Origin: UBA5109 sp963975155
Lineage (GTDB): Bacteria; Pseudomonadota; Gammaproteobacteria; Pseudomonadales; Pseudohongiellaceae
NCBI GenBank assembly: GCA_963975155.1
Contig: CAXBFG010000002.1
Location: 124,001-188,000, forward strand
Reading direction: 5' to 3'
DNA: 64,000 nt
Position 1 is the first letter of the stretch. Every line of letters begins with the position of its first letter. A program made the translations under genes and the position numbers. The notes beneath the pieces are model-generated. The model saw only the letters and a list, made by a program, of their open reading frames with translations. It was not told the DNA's origin and ran no database searches. Shown here in pieces: positions 9,067-16,397 of this stretch.

Positions 9067-9285
9067 ATGAAACACAGGGTTCGCAATTTAGCCGTGGCAG
9101 TATTTACAGTTTTGCTCTTACAAGGCTGCATCATTGTGGATAGAGACGCTCATGGTCCACAAAGGTCTGACAGCATGGGCACCACTTTCGGCGAAGAACT
9201 GAAAGATCTGGATGAAGCCTATGAAGAAGGTCGATTAAGTCAGCAGGAATATCAACGGTTACGTAATCGCATTCTCGATTACTAA
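9067..9285 (+). CDS. small lipoprotein, first gene of the psp operon
   Basis: 72 residues. A lipoprotein signal peptide ends in LLLQGC, so Cys at ~21 is lipidated. The C-terminal half (ELKDLDEAYEEGRLSQQEYQRLRNRIL) resembles a SHOCT-type short helical hairpin, with L..L...G.L...E......L spacing. It is the first gene after the sigma-54 promoter and is followed by pspA 24 bases later. It is not one of the classical E. coli Psp proteins; an envelope-side sensor or accessory role is inference. Confidence 0.75.
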   Translation: MKHRVRNLAVAVFTVLLLQGCIIVDRDAHGPQRSDSMGTTFGEELKDLDEAYEEGRLSQQEYQRLRNRILDY

Positions 9286-9309
9286 GAATCAGCACAGAGG
9301 AGAAAGACA

Positions 9310-9984
9310 ATGGGAGTTTTTTCAAGATTATCAGATATCGTCAATTCCAATATTAATGCCATGTTGGATAAAGCCGAAGACCCGGAAAAAATGATTCGTA
9401 TGGTGATACAGGAAATGGAGGAAACCCTGGTTGAAGTACGAAGTACCACGGCACGCATTATTGCCGATAAGAAAGAATTAATTCGCCGCAACAAACGTTT
9501 GGAGAAACAGGGCGAAGACTGGGATTCAAAAGCCGAACTGGCACTGGCCAAAGGCAGAGAAGATCTGGCCAAGGCAGCGCTATCCGAAAAAAATACGGTG
9601 CGCGAAATAATCATCCTGGTACAGGAGGATATGGAAAAACTAGATTCAGCACTGGACAAACTGGGGCTGGAAATTGAACAATTGCAAAACAAGCTGAATG
9701 AAGCACGTGCACGGCAAAAAGCAATTTTAATGCGCCATGATGCTACTGCTTCACGTCGTACAGTAAATTCCAGGCTCCATGACGGGTCGGTTGAAAAAGC
9801 AATCAATAAGTTCGAACATTATGAACGCAAGATAGAACACATGGAAAGTGAAATAGAAGCCTATGAAATGTCCGGCAAAAATGTAGAAGCTGAATTTGCA
9901 GCTCTGGAGAAGGAAGGCAAGCTTGATGAAGAACTGGCAAACCTGAAAGCAAGAATTGCAAAGAAAAACACTGACAATAAATAA
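9310..9984 (+). CDS. pspA: PspA/IM30 phage-shock membrane-maintenance protein
   Basis: 224 residues, starting MGVFSRLSDIVNSNINAMLDKAEDPEKMIRMVIQEMEE, the hallmark amphipathic N-terminal helix and start of the PspA/IM30 coiled coil. The whole length is helical and charged. PspA binds and inhibits PspF in the cytoplasm and polymerises on damaged inner membrane (an ESCRT-III-like protein). AGGAG precedes the ATG. It is the second gene of the sigma-54 operon. Confidence 0.95.
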   Translation: MGVFSRLSDIVNSNINAMLDKAEDPEKMIRMVIQEMEETLVEVRSTTARIIADKKELIRRNKRLEKQGEDWDSKAELALAKGREDLAKAALSEKNTVREIIILVQEDMEKLDSALDKLGLEIEQLQNKLNEARARQKAILMRHDATASRRTVNSRLHDGSVEKAINKFEHYERKIEHMESEIEAYEMSGKNVEAEFAALEKEGKLDEELANLKARIAKKNTDNK

Positions 9985-10021
9985 ACCGAAGCGGCCATAA
10001 GAAGATAGGACGGAAGCAATT

Positions 10022-10267
10022 ATGGAGTTCCTTGGAATACTGATACCACTTACAGCCATTACACTGCCAATCTGGATCGTCTGGATTGTGCTGCACTATA
10101 AATCCAAGAGTAAAGAGTTTAGCAGCCTGAATGCCGACGAAAGCCAGCAATTGGAAGAACTGAATGCACTGGCTGAAAAAATGGCCGAGCGTATTAAATC
10201 ACTGGAAACAATTCTCGACGCTGAAAGTCCTGAATGGAGAGACCAAGATGCGGAACGACAGACCTAA
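10022..10267 (+). CDS. pspB: PspB, phage-shock inner-membrane regulator
   Basis: 81 residues: an N-terminal membrane helix (MEFLGILIPLTAITLPIWIVWIVLHY) followed by a coiled-coil leucine-rich stretch and the diagnostic ending SLETILDAESPEWRD, nearly the same as the PspB terminus. PspB acts with PspC to release PspF from PspA under envelope stress. The last 20 bases overlap the start of pspC, so the two are translationally coupled. Confidence 0.92.
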   Translation: MEFLGILIPLTAITLPIWIVWIVLHYKSKSKEFSSLNADESQQLEELNALAEKMAERIKSLETILDAESPEWRDQDAERQT

Positions 10268-10895
10268 ACTCTGCCTCAATCAAAAAGAAGGCAAGCTGCT
10301 CGGCGTCTGCGCCGGGCTGGCCGACTTCCTGAATGTTGAAATATGGATGGTCAGACTGGCCTTTATCGTCAGCGTTATTTTTGGCGGCTGGTTTATGATC
10401 CCGGTTTATTTTATCGCCTGGTTCTTTATGGATAAAAATCAAAGCGTAAACCTGAGTGAAAATATAAAGAAATTCAAATCAAACACCGCTATCAATCACT
10501 TCCGGAACGTTGATTACAGGAAAAAGCTTTATAAAAACAAAAAGGACGGAAAATTTCTTGGTGTCTGTGCCGGTCTTGCCGACTATCTTGAAATAGATGT
10601 ATCAATTGTCCGAATCATTATCGTGCTGACAAGTTTAATTCCGGGATCCTTTGTCCCGATCGCCTATATCATCGCGGCCATCATTCTGGATAAAAAACCC
10701 AAACATCAGCAGAGCGGCAAGAATTCCGAATTTTCCAGATTTAAGGAAACCCTGGATGAAACCGGAAATTCTCCACGCACAACCTTTAAAAACTGCTCCA
10801 GAAAATATTCTGGCCTGCATGACCGGCTGGCACGCATGGAGGCCTATGTCACATCGAGCAAGTTTCAACTGAATAAAGAATTCAATAAGATGTAG
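10248..10895 (+). CDS. pspC: PspC with two tandem PspC domains
   Basis: 215 residues from ATG 10248, inside the end of pspB; a longer upstream frame exists but would run through pspB. There are two PspC domains: KLCLNQKEGKLLGVCAGLAD...(~6-60) and KLYKNKKDGKFLGVCAGLAD...(~88-142). Each has the GVCAGLADyl(e/n)v motif followed by a hydrophobic hairpin. The C-terminal ~70 residues (RKYSGLHDRLARMEAYVTS...) resemble the PspC cytoplasmic/periplasmic tail. PspC normally has one such domain, so this is an internal duplication. It should act with PspB as the membrane sensor that relieves PspA inhibition of PspF. Confidence 0.9.
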   Translation: MRNDRPKLCLNQKEGKLLGVCAGLADFLNVEIWMVRLAFIVSVIFGGWFMIPVYFIAWFFMDKNQSVNLSENIKKFKSNTAINHFRNVDYRKKLYKNKKDGKFLGVCAGLADYLEIDVSIVRIIIVLTSLIPGSFVPIAYIIAAIILDKKPKHQQSGKNSEFSRFKETLDETGNSPRTTFKNCSRKYSGLHDRLARMEAYVTSSKFQLNKEFNKM

Positions 10896-11031
10896 GCACC
10901 TCTTTTACAGATCACCTTGCCTGCTGATTACATGCCAGGAAGTTCTGATCTCAGTCCCAGCCCGAAAGGCAAACTGCAAAGGACTTGAATCGACCTGATC
11001 ACTGTATTACTTCGCATGGATATATTATGTG

Positions 11032-11059
11032 TTGACTATTAAGTCTACATATGTAGAAT
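11032..11059 (+). promoter_or_regulatory. promoter with embedded palindromic operator of the PadR gene
   Basis: TTGACT at 11032-11037 and TAGAAT at 11054-11059 are separated by 16 bases. A perfect 14-bp palindrome, TCTACATATGTAGA (11044-11057), fills the spacer and enters the -10 box. PadR regulators commonly bind ACAT/ATGT inverted repeats, so this is a likely autoregulatory operator. The predicted transcription start (~11066-11067) coincides with the ATG at 11067 and there is no ribosome-binding site, so the mRNA is probably leaderless. Confidence 0.65.
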
Positions 11060-11066
11060 AACCTGC

Positions 11067-11393
11067 ATGAAACGAAACCGAACAAGCTCAAAACAGACCG
11101 TAGCTGTCCTGTCTTCCTTATTAAATTCCTATCCTGAGTGGGGTTATGGTTATGAGTTATCCAAACAGGCCCAGCTTAAATCAGGCTCACTTTATCCGAT
11201 TTTAATGCGTTTAAGTGACAGGAATTTTCTTGAATCAACATGGGAAGACTCGCCTGCAGCGGGACGTCCTCCGCGTCATATGTATCGTCTTTCTGCTTCA
11301 GGTTTAAGCTTTGCAAAAGAACAAATTGCTGCTTCTGGCAAATCCGGAGTAACAGCTGATATGTCCTATACGCCTGCAGGTAACCAGGCATGA
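11067..11393 (+). CDS. PadR family transcriptional regulator
   Basis: 108 residues with a winged-helix DNA-binding domain of the PadR type: WGYGYELSKQAQLKSGSLYPILMRLSDRNFLES...GRPPRHMYRLSASGLSFA, including the conserved GSLYP.L.RL recognition helix and the wing R..Y.LT-like strand. It is a small dimeric repressor with little beyond the core. It is transcribed from a promoter carrying a perfect palindrome and overlaps the membrane-protein gene by four bases (ATGA), an arrangement typical of PadR and a regulated membrane partner. The ligand is unknown. Confidence 0.9.
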   Translation: MKRNRTSSKQTVAVLSSLLNSYPEWGYGYELSKQAQLKSGSLYPILMRLSDRNFLESTWEDSPAAGRPPRHMYRLSASGLSFAKEQIAASGKSGVTADMSYTPAGNQA

Positions 11394-11998
11394 AAACACC
11401 AATAATCCGAAGCTTAGTCAATTTTCTACTTGAATACGCATTAAAAATAATGCCAGAAAATAGATCAGAATGGACACGGGCTATGAAGAATGAAAGCAGA
11501 TACCTGTCTAACGACTTGCAGGCACTTTTATGGGTATCAGGTTGTGTAAAAACTGCAACAATTGAGAGGATAAATACTATGAAAAGCGGATCACTGCGTG
11601 TCTCAAGATTTGTATTATCAATAGAAATGCTGTGTTGTTTTATCCCAGTGAGTTTTATATTTCTTGTACTGATGATGAATTTTATAGAAATACAAAGTAT
11701 AAGAACTGATGGAAGATTCATTACTTATGCCGCTCTGGGCATGATTGGGCCAATCGGATTAATGCTTGGTTCGAGGCTCCTGCTTCGGCAGCCCTATAAT
11801 ATGGGAAAATTGCTGAAATCTGTTCTTTACACACTGGCAGCTGGCATAGTGATTGGCGGTCTTATGCAGGTAGCGGCAGGCAATATCTTACTTAATGATT
11901 GGTGGCTGGTACTTATATTAACAACCCTGATGCCTGCAGCTGCACTCTTGCATTTGATTTATCTTTCTCAGGGAAAAAACAAGCTGGCTCAAAATTAA
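11390..11998 (+). CDS. membrane protein co-transcribed with PadR regulator
   Basis: 202 residues. The N-terminal ~60 residues are soluble and resemble a motif often seen in PadR-linked proteins (LEYALKIMPENRSEWTRAMKNE...ALLWVSGCVKTA). Four membrane helices follow (~78-100, ~112-130, ~147-165, ~172-192). Its start overlaps the padR stop, so the proteins are translationally coupled. Function unknown; it is probably the stress or drug-responsive output of the PadR switch. Confidence 0.7.
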   Translation: MKTPIIRSLVNFLLEYALKIMPENRSEWTRAMKNESRYLSNDLQALLWVSGCVKTATIERINTMKSGSLRVSRFVLSIEMLCCFIPVSFIFLVLMMNFIEIQSIRTDGRFITYAALGMIGPIGLMLGSRLLLRQPYNMGKLLKSVLYTLAAGIVIGGLMQVAAGNILLNDWWLVLILTTLMPAAALLHLIYLSQGKNKLAQN

Positions 11999-12029
11999 AG
12001 AACGGTATTTCTGGAATTATTGTGCATGG

Positions 12030-12695
12030 CTAGCGCGGCGGGTCTGCTTTGTCCGGTGTTGAACCGTTAACCCTGAACCAGCCAGCAATGGAATATCGGT
12101 CACGTCTGGCAGCCAATACCTCATGCGGAAAATCTTCACTGAGAAAGGTCACCAGCGTACCGTAACCTGGCACAACCTGTGTATGATTTTGCTGACCCGT
12201 ATAAAGCCTTAGCTCACCGCCATCTTCCGGCAGCCAGCCAGGGTTCAAATAAAAAACCAGAGATAGTCTTCGATTCGATTCTCCTTTGAAGGCATCCAGA
12301 TGTTTTTTATAAAAGGCACCCGGCGCATAGTGTGCAAAATGACTCTCAAAGGAAAACAAACCAAGAAATAAACGCCTGTTTAAAAATATCTGTAGTGCCT
12401 TAGTCCATTCAAGCCAGGCACTACCCGCTTCAGAATCACCGTTAATCCAGCATATTTCATCGCTACGAATAAACTGATTCAGCTGGTGACCACTCTCCCT
12501 GCCAATACCGGCTGAAACAAATTTTGCCGAATTCATCTGTTGCAAATGCATCCACAGGCTTTCGCTCAAACCCACTGGCAAGGCATTAAAATTTATGCTG
12601 TAACCCTTGGTACTTATATTACTGGCAATTATCTCGAACAGATCTTCATTGACTAAATTGCTATCAGTCTTGTTTAAACAGAGCAATTCCGTCAT
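12030..12695 (-). CDS. 2-oxoglutarate/Fe(II)-dependent oxygenase (prolyl-hydroxylase type)
   Basis: 221 residues. The C-terminal half is a double-stranded beta-helix dioxygenase: HFAHYAPGAFYKKHLDAF supplies the HxD iron ligands, SEDFPHEVL the distal His, and RYSIAGWFRVN the Arg that binds 2-oxoglutarate. RRLSLVFYLNPGWLPEDGGELRLY is typical of the prolyl-4-hydroxylase/SM-20-like group. It is the last gene of a five-gene operon, and its start overlaps the mgtC-like stop by four bases. The target could be a protein or the product of the upstream ligase; this is not inferable. Confidence 0.85.
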   Translation of the reverse strand: MTELLCLNKTDSNLVNEDLFEIIASNISTKGYSINFNALPVGLSESLWMHLQQMNSAKFVSAGIGRESGHQLNQFIRSDEICWINGDSEAGSAWLEWTKALQIFLNRRLFLGLFSFESHFAHYAPGAFYKKHLDAFKGESNRRLSLVFYLNPGWLPEDGGELRLYTGQQNHTQVVPGYGTLVTFLSEDFPHEVLAARRDRYSIAGWFRVNGSTPDKADPPR

Positions 12696-13198
12696 GAAGC
12701 TTTATCTCCTTCATCATGGTTTTCCTTGCGATGCAAATTTTTAATACTGGCGTGCACACCCCGGGTCAGCATTTTTATATGCTTCTCGAGTATATCGACG
12801 CCGTATAAAATACCCACTACCAATAAGGAAACCTTTACACCGGCGATCAGGTTGTCGGTACCAATCATTACCCCTACGGCGGCCAGTACCCAGATAGTTG
12901 CCGCGGACGTCACGCCGACTACGGCGCCATCTCTGGCCATCATAACGCCTGCCCCGAGGAAGCCAATACCGGTGATTATCTGACCCATTACACGCGTTGG
13001 ATCGTATGATTCCGCTGCAAGAGAAGCCGAGGTTGCCATAAACACATAAGTGCCCAGGGTAATCAGTGAAGCGGTTCTGATACCTACTGGTTTACCTCTC
13101 AGCTGCCGCTCCATGCCGATCATGCCACCACAAAGAATTGCGATCAGTATTGAATGCCACCGATAAGGACTAATATCAAAGAATTCCATTATATTCAT
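12692..13198 (-). CDS. MgtC/SapB family membrane protein
   Basis: 168 residues with four to five membrane helices and the family signature GGMIGMERQLRGKPVGIRTASLITLG near residue 20, followed by DPTRVMGQIITGIGFLGAGVMM. MgtC-family proteins influence magnesium and phosphate homeostasis and ATP synthase activity. It is fourth in the operon, 11 bases after the GNAT gene and overlapping the oxygenase. Why it belongs with a peptide ligase is unclear. Confidence 0.88.
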   Translation of the reverse strand: MNIMEFFDISPYRWHSILIAILCGGMIGMERQLRGKPVGIRTASLITLGTYVFMATSASLAAESYDPTRVMGQIITGIGFLGAGVMMARDGAVVGVTSAATIWVLAAVGVMIGTDNLIAGVKVSLLVVGILYGVDILEKHIKMLTRGVHASIKNLHRKENHDEGDKAS

Positions 13199-13208
13199 AG
13201 GCTTGTTC

Positions 13209-13676
13209 TCATTTGGCTGGTCTGATTTTACAGGTCATTTTAATCCCGTCCGCCCCGTCTTCATAATAGCCCGGGAGTTCTTGAGCAACTTCAAAACCAT
13301 GTTTTTCATAAAGCTGTTGCGTCAGTTTGTCGAGTTTCCTTACTTCAAGATTGCAGGAGCTATAGCCCAGGTTCCTTAATTTTTGTTTGGTTTTTTTTAT
13401 CAAGGTACCGGCAATACCCTGCGCTCTGTAGTCAGGCAAAACCGCCAGGGAATACAATCGCGCCGGTCGTGAAATAACCGGCGTCAGGCAGGAACAGTAA
13501 GCAACAATTTTCGAATCTGATTCGGAACGGGCCAGCAGGGTGAAGGCTTTCGCTTTGGTCAGTAAATAGCGCATTTGCCGCTGCTTCAGGCGATCAGTGA
13601 CGAAACAGCTGTTTTCAATCGCGATTAATGCTGCCAAATCGTTTAAGTCAGCAACAGAAATCCGATACTTAAGCAC
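13209..13676 (-). CDS. GNAT family N-acetyltransferase (ligase-associated)
   Basis: 155 residues from GTG 13676, which follows GGGGGC at good spacing and starts one base after the ligase stop. A TTG seven codons upstream would instead overlap the ligase gene by 20 bases. The GNAT acetyl-CoA loop is LAVLPDYRAQGIAGTLIKK, with later strands NLEVRKLDKLTQQLYEKHGF. In many genomes the acetyltransferase beside this kind of ATP-grasp ligase is fused to a C39-like peptidase domain; here that domain is absent. It is predicted to acetylate an amine on a small peptide or amino acid handled by the operon; the acceptor is unknown. Confidence 0.85.
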   Translation of the reverse strand: MLKYRISVADLNDLAALIAIENSCFVTDRLKQRQMRYLLTKAKAFTLLARSESDSKIVAYCSCLTPVISRPARLYSLAVLPDYRAQGIAGTLIKKTKQKLRNLGYSSCNLEVRKLDKLTQQLYEKHGFEVAQELPGYYEDGADGIKMTCKIRPAK

Positions 13677-13677
13677 T

Positions 13678-15132
13678 TTAACGCCCCCGTTGCTCAAGGC
13701 GTCGCTGAAATTCTGACATGATCAGCATATAGAGCTCATCCCCTAAATACTGATCCTCCACATCATGATCGATACTGGGGTTGTCGTTCACTTCAATGAC
13801 ATAGGCATAATTTTCATGCTCTTTAACATCGACTCCGTATAAGCCATCGCCAATAAATTTCGCGGCCTTTACCGCAGCATCGAGAACTTTTTTAGGCACT
13901 TCAAAAGTGGGTAAGGTTTCAAAGCCTCCACTAATATTCTTTTTGACACTGTGGTTATATATTTGCCAGTGGTTACGTGCCATCAGATAACGACAGGCAT
14001 AAATCGCCCGCCCGTTCAGCACACCTATGCGCCAGTCGAATTCGGTATACAAATATTCCTGTGCCAGCACCAGTGCACTTTCTGCAAACAATTCATTCAA
14101 TCGCTGCTTTAATTCCTTGCGATTACTGACTTTAAAAACGCCACGTGAAAATGAGCCCTCGGGCATCTTCAGCACAAGCGGATAGGAAAAACTGTTTTCT
14201 ATTTCATCCAGCGAATTCTTGCTGCTGTTGTTAATAACCTTGGTAAACAGACTTGGCACCTTCTGATAGGAAAAAGCGTCATGCAGGTAAACCTTGTTAC
14301 AGCAACGCAAAATGGATACCGGATCATCAATAACCACCAGGCCCAAATTCTCAGCGCGGCTTGCCAGGCGATAAGTGTGATGGTCGATCGCAGTAGTTTC
14401 CCTGATAAACAAGGCATCGTAATAACCTATATTCTGAAATTGTTCAGCAGTAATGGTTTCGGCAGCAATACCATGCTTACCTGCCGCTTTAATAAAACGT
14501 GCAATCGCTTCCTTGTTACTGGGTGGCACCGTTTCCTGTGGATTAATCAGAATTGCCATATCCCAGCGACTGGGTTTGCGTTTATTGCTTACACGCCAGA
14601 CAGTCTGTACAAACTCGTTCAGTTTAAGCTGAAATGTTTCAGCCTGCTCAGCATTAAGTGCCGAATAGGCATAGCGCTTTATTTGCAGGCTGACGTCAGC
14701 GCCTCGTCTTGACAGAGTGAAATAAAGAATAGGCGCCGGATATTGATTGAAAATCTTTTTACCTAACTTCTGTAATAAGGGATTTTCGACCCAGCCAAAA
14801 TAAGAAAATACTTCCAGCTCTTCTTTATCGTGCAATACATTGCCGATATCCCGCTGTAAATTTATCAGCGGCCCTTCTTCATGATTAAAAACCCGTAATT
14901 CATTAACCACTTTCACACTTGGTAAAACGATGTGTTCACGCGCCTCTGCCAGCAAAGAACAATAATACCCTTTGCTGAGATAATGCTCGGTATCACATAA
15001 ATTAATAATTCTGGTTTTTGGCTCATTGAGTTTTGGGTAATCCTTTACATACTTATCAAAACTGATAATTTCCAGATTATCAGCATCCAAAGCAATATTT
15101 TCATCATCAACAATAATCAGTGTTTTATGCAT
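13678..15132 (-). CDS. RimK-like ATP-grasp ligase with RLAN N-terminal domain
   Basis: 484 residues. The N-terminal ~190 residues match the RimK-like ATP-grasp N-terminal (RLAN) type: KTLIIVDDENI start, RIINLCDTEHYLSKGYYCSLLAEAREH. An ATP-grasp domain follows, with VLKMPEGSFSRGVFKV (nucleotide-binding loop), a DWRIGVLNGRAIYACRY strand and EVNDNPSIDHDVED (magnesium ligands, ~446-458). Enzymes of this class join a carboxylate to an amine using ATP. The neighbouring GNAT and M42 peptidase fit the predicted peptide/amide-synthesis operons described for this family. The substrate is not known. The gene starts 12 bases after the M42 gene. Confidence 0.85.
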   Translation of the reverse strand: MHKTLIIVDDENIALDADNLEIISFDKYVKDYPKLNEPKTRIINLCDTEHYLSKGYYCSLLAEAREHIVLPSVKVVNELRVFNHEEGPLINLQRDIGNVLHDKEELEVFSYFGWVENPLLQKLGKKIFNQYPAPILYFTLSRRGADVSLQIKRYAYSALNAEQAETFQLKLNEFVQTVWRVSNKRKPSRWDMAILINPQETVPPSNKEAIARFIKAAGKHGIAAETITAEQFQNIGYYDALFIRETTAIDHHTYRLASRAENLGLVVIDDPVSILRCCNKVYLHDAFSYQKVPSLFTKVINNSSKNSLDEIENSFSYPLVLKMPEGSFSRGVFKVSNRKELKQRLNELFAESALVLAQEYLYTEFDWRIGVLNGRAIYACRYLMARNHWQIYNHSVKKNISGGFETLPTFEVPKKVLDAAVKAAKFIGDGLYGVDVKEHENYAYVIEVNDNPSIDHDVEDQYLGDELYMLIMSEFQRRLEQRGR

Positions 15133-15143
15133 AGTCTGCCAGT

Positions 15144-16253
15144 TTAGCTCAGTTCAATATTTGCAAGGCTGCTCAACACATCGAGAAAAGCAGATACAGA
15201 CTTGATAGGTGCTGTTTCGGCCAGGGTATGGTACCCCGATGTTGGGACTTGCAATGTGGTTCCATCTACCAGGCCTTTGGAGCCTGCAATTATTCTGCCC
15301 ATCTCTGTCGAACCAATGGACATCGGTTTTTCGCCGGCTTTTAATAATTCTGCATTCTTCTGCTCGGCATATTCATCTTTAAATTGTGTTGAGTAACCCA
15401 GCTGAGCACAACGCTGCGCGAGCCGCTCGGTTAAAGCTGCATTAAAATTCGCATTGGCATCCTTGTTTCTGAGTACCAGTTCCTGTTGTTGCGCAGTTTG
15501 CAAATCAGGATAGGGGCTTGTATCAACCACTAACAACTGGTTGGTACTGCCACCAAAACGACGGAACCATTCCAGTAAATAGCGCCAGCTTTTACCGGCC
15601 TCTTCCTGGGCAGTAAAAAAGCAGGTGCCTTGAAAACCCAGTTCAAAAAGATAAACCAGGGCAGCAGCCGACAATACATTATCCAACTGACCTACCAGTG
15701 CATTCTCGGTAATATTCAGTTTATTTCTGAAGGCGACCGGCGTGCCTGCAACCAGATGTTCCAAACCTTCCAGTTCAAATATCAGGTTGTTACGAAATTC
15801 ACAGATATGCGTACTGGTGATCTTGCCTTTATCACGATATGCGCCAGACCAGGGATCATAGGCAAACACCTCTTCATCATCCAAACGGTGTCTGATTTTA
15901 TGCATCAATTCTTCACTGACCGAATTGCCCAGCAAATCAGAACGTGCACCACTGATAAAAGCCGCATACTGAAACTCATTTGGTCCCGTACAGATCAAAC
16001 CATGGCGATCAATGTGGGCCGATAAAAATAAACTTTCCGGCTTGCTTCCCTGTGCAACCAGTAGGCCTTCGTACCAGGTAACCCTGGCGTTTCGTTCTTC
16101 CAGTTCGCGCTGCAGGACACGAAAAAAAGCATGTTCGGCTCCGACAACACTGGGTTGACGAATAAGAGTGGCAAGTAGATCGACAAAGCCCAGAGGCAAA
16201 CCAGTGTGAACGGCATTACTGAGGTAGTTTAAGGCCTGGTTTTGTGCGGGCAT
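15144..16253 (-). CDS. M42-like zinc aminopeptidase/deacylase, first gene of ligase operon
   Basis: 369 residues. The metal ligands of M42/M20-type co-catalytic peptidases are all visible: SAHIDRHG (His and Asp), GQLDN (Asp), TAQEEAG (Glu pair), VVDTS (Asp) and SGYHTLAE (His). It should therefore be an active cytosolic di-metal aminopeptidase or deacylase. M42-family members also accompany the N-acetylglutaminylglutamine-amide osmolyte system, and the pairing here with an ATP-grasp ligase and a GNAT suggests turnover or trimming of the ligase product. A good sigma-70 promoter lies upstream. Confidence 0.82.
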   Translation of the reverse strand: MPAQNQALNYLSNAVHTGLPLGFVDLLATLIRQPSVVGAEHAFFRVLQRELEERNARVTWYEGLLVAQGSKPESLFLSAHIDRHGLICTGPNEFQYAAFISGARSDLLGNSVSEELMHKIRHRLDDEEVFAYDPWSGAYRDKGKITSTHICEFRNNLIFELEGLEHLVAGTPVAFRNKLNITENALVGQLDNVLSAAALVYLFELGFQGTCFFTAQEEAGKSWRYLLEWFRRFGGSTNQLLVVDTSPYPDLQTAQQQELVLRNKDANANFNAALTERLAQRCAQLGYSTQFKDEYAEQKNAELLKAGEKPMSIGSTEMGRIIAGSKGLVDGTTLQVPTSGYHTLAETAPIKSVSAFLDVLSSLANIELS

Positions 16254-16292
16254 TTCTAGCGAATCCTTGCGTTTGCATAAAAATAAAAGCGC

Positions 16293-16321
16293 TATATATG
16301 CCTGTTTATGGCTATTAGCAA
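16293..16321 (-). promoter_or_regulatory. sigma-70-type promoter of the M42/ATP-grasp/GNAT operon
   Basis: On the minus strand TTGCTA (16321-16316), a 17-base spacer and TATATA (16298-16293) lie about 40 bases upstream of the M42 start. I see no comparable promoter between the five downstream genes, whose gaps are 1-12 bases or overlaps. Confidence 0.55.
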
Positions 16322-16397
16322 GATTTTTTTTGTATTTGTCTGAAGCTCTGTTGACTGTCAGAATAGACTAATAATGAATCAAAGGTAAGGAGTCTTA

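Noticed and set aside
9282..9806. Minus-strand 174-codon frame opposite pspA
   Set aside because: It is Ser/Arg-rich low-complexity sequence, which is the expected antisense of the Glu/Lys-rich PspA coiled coil.
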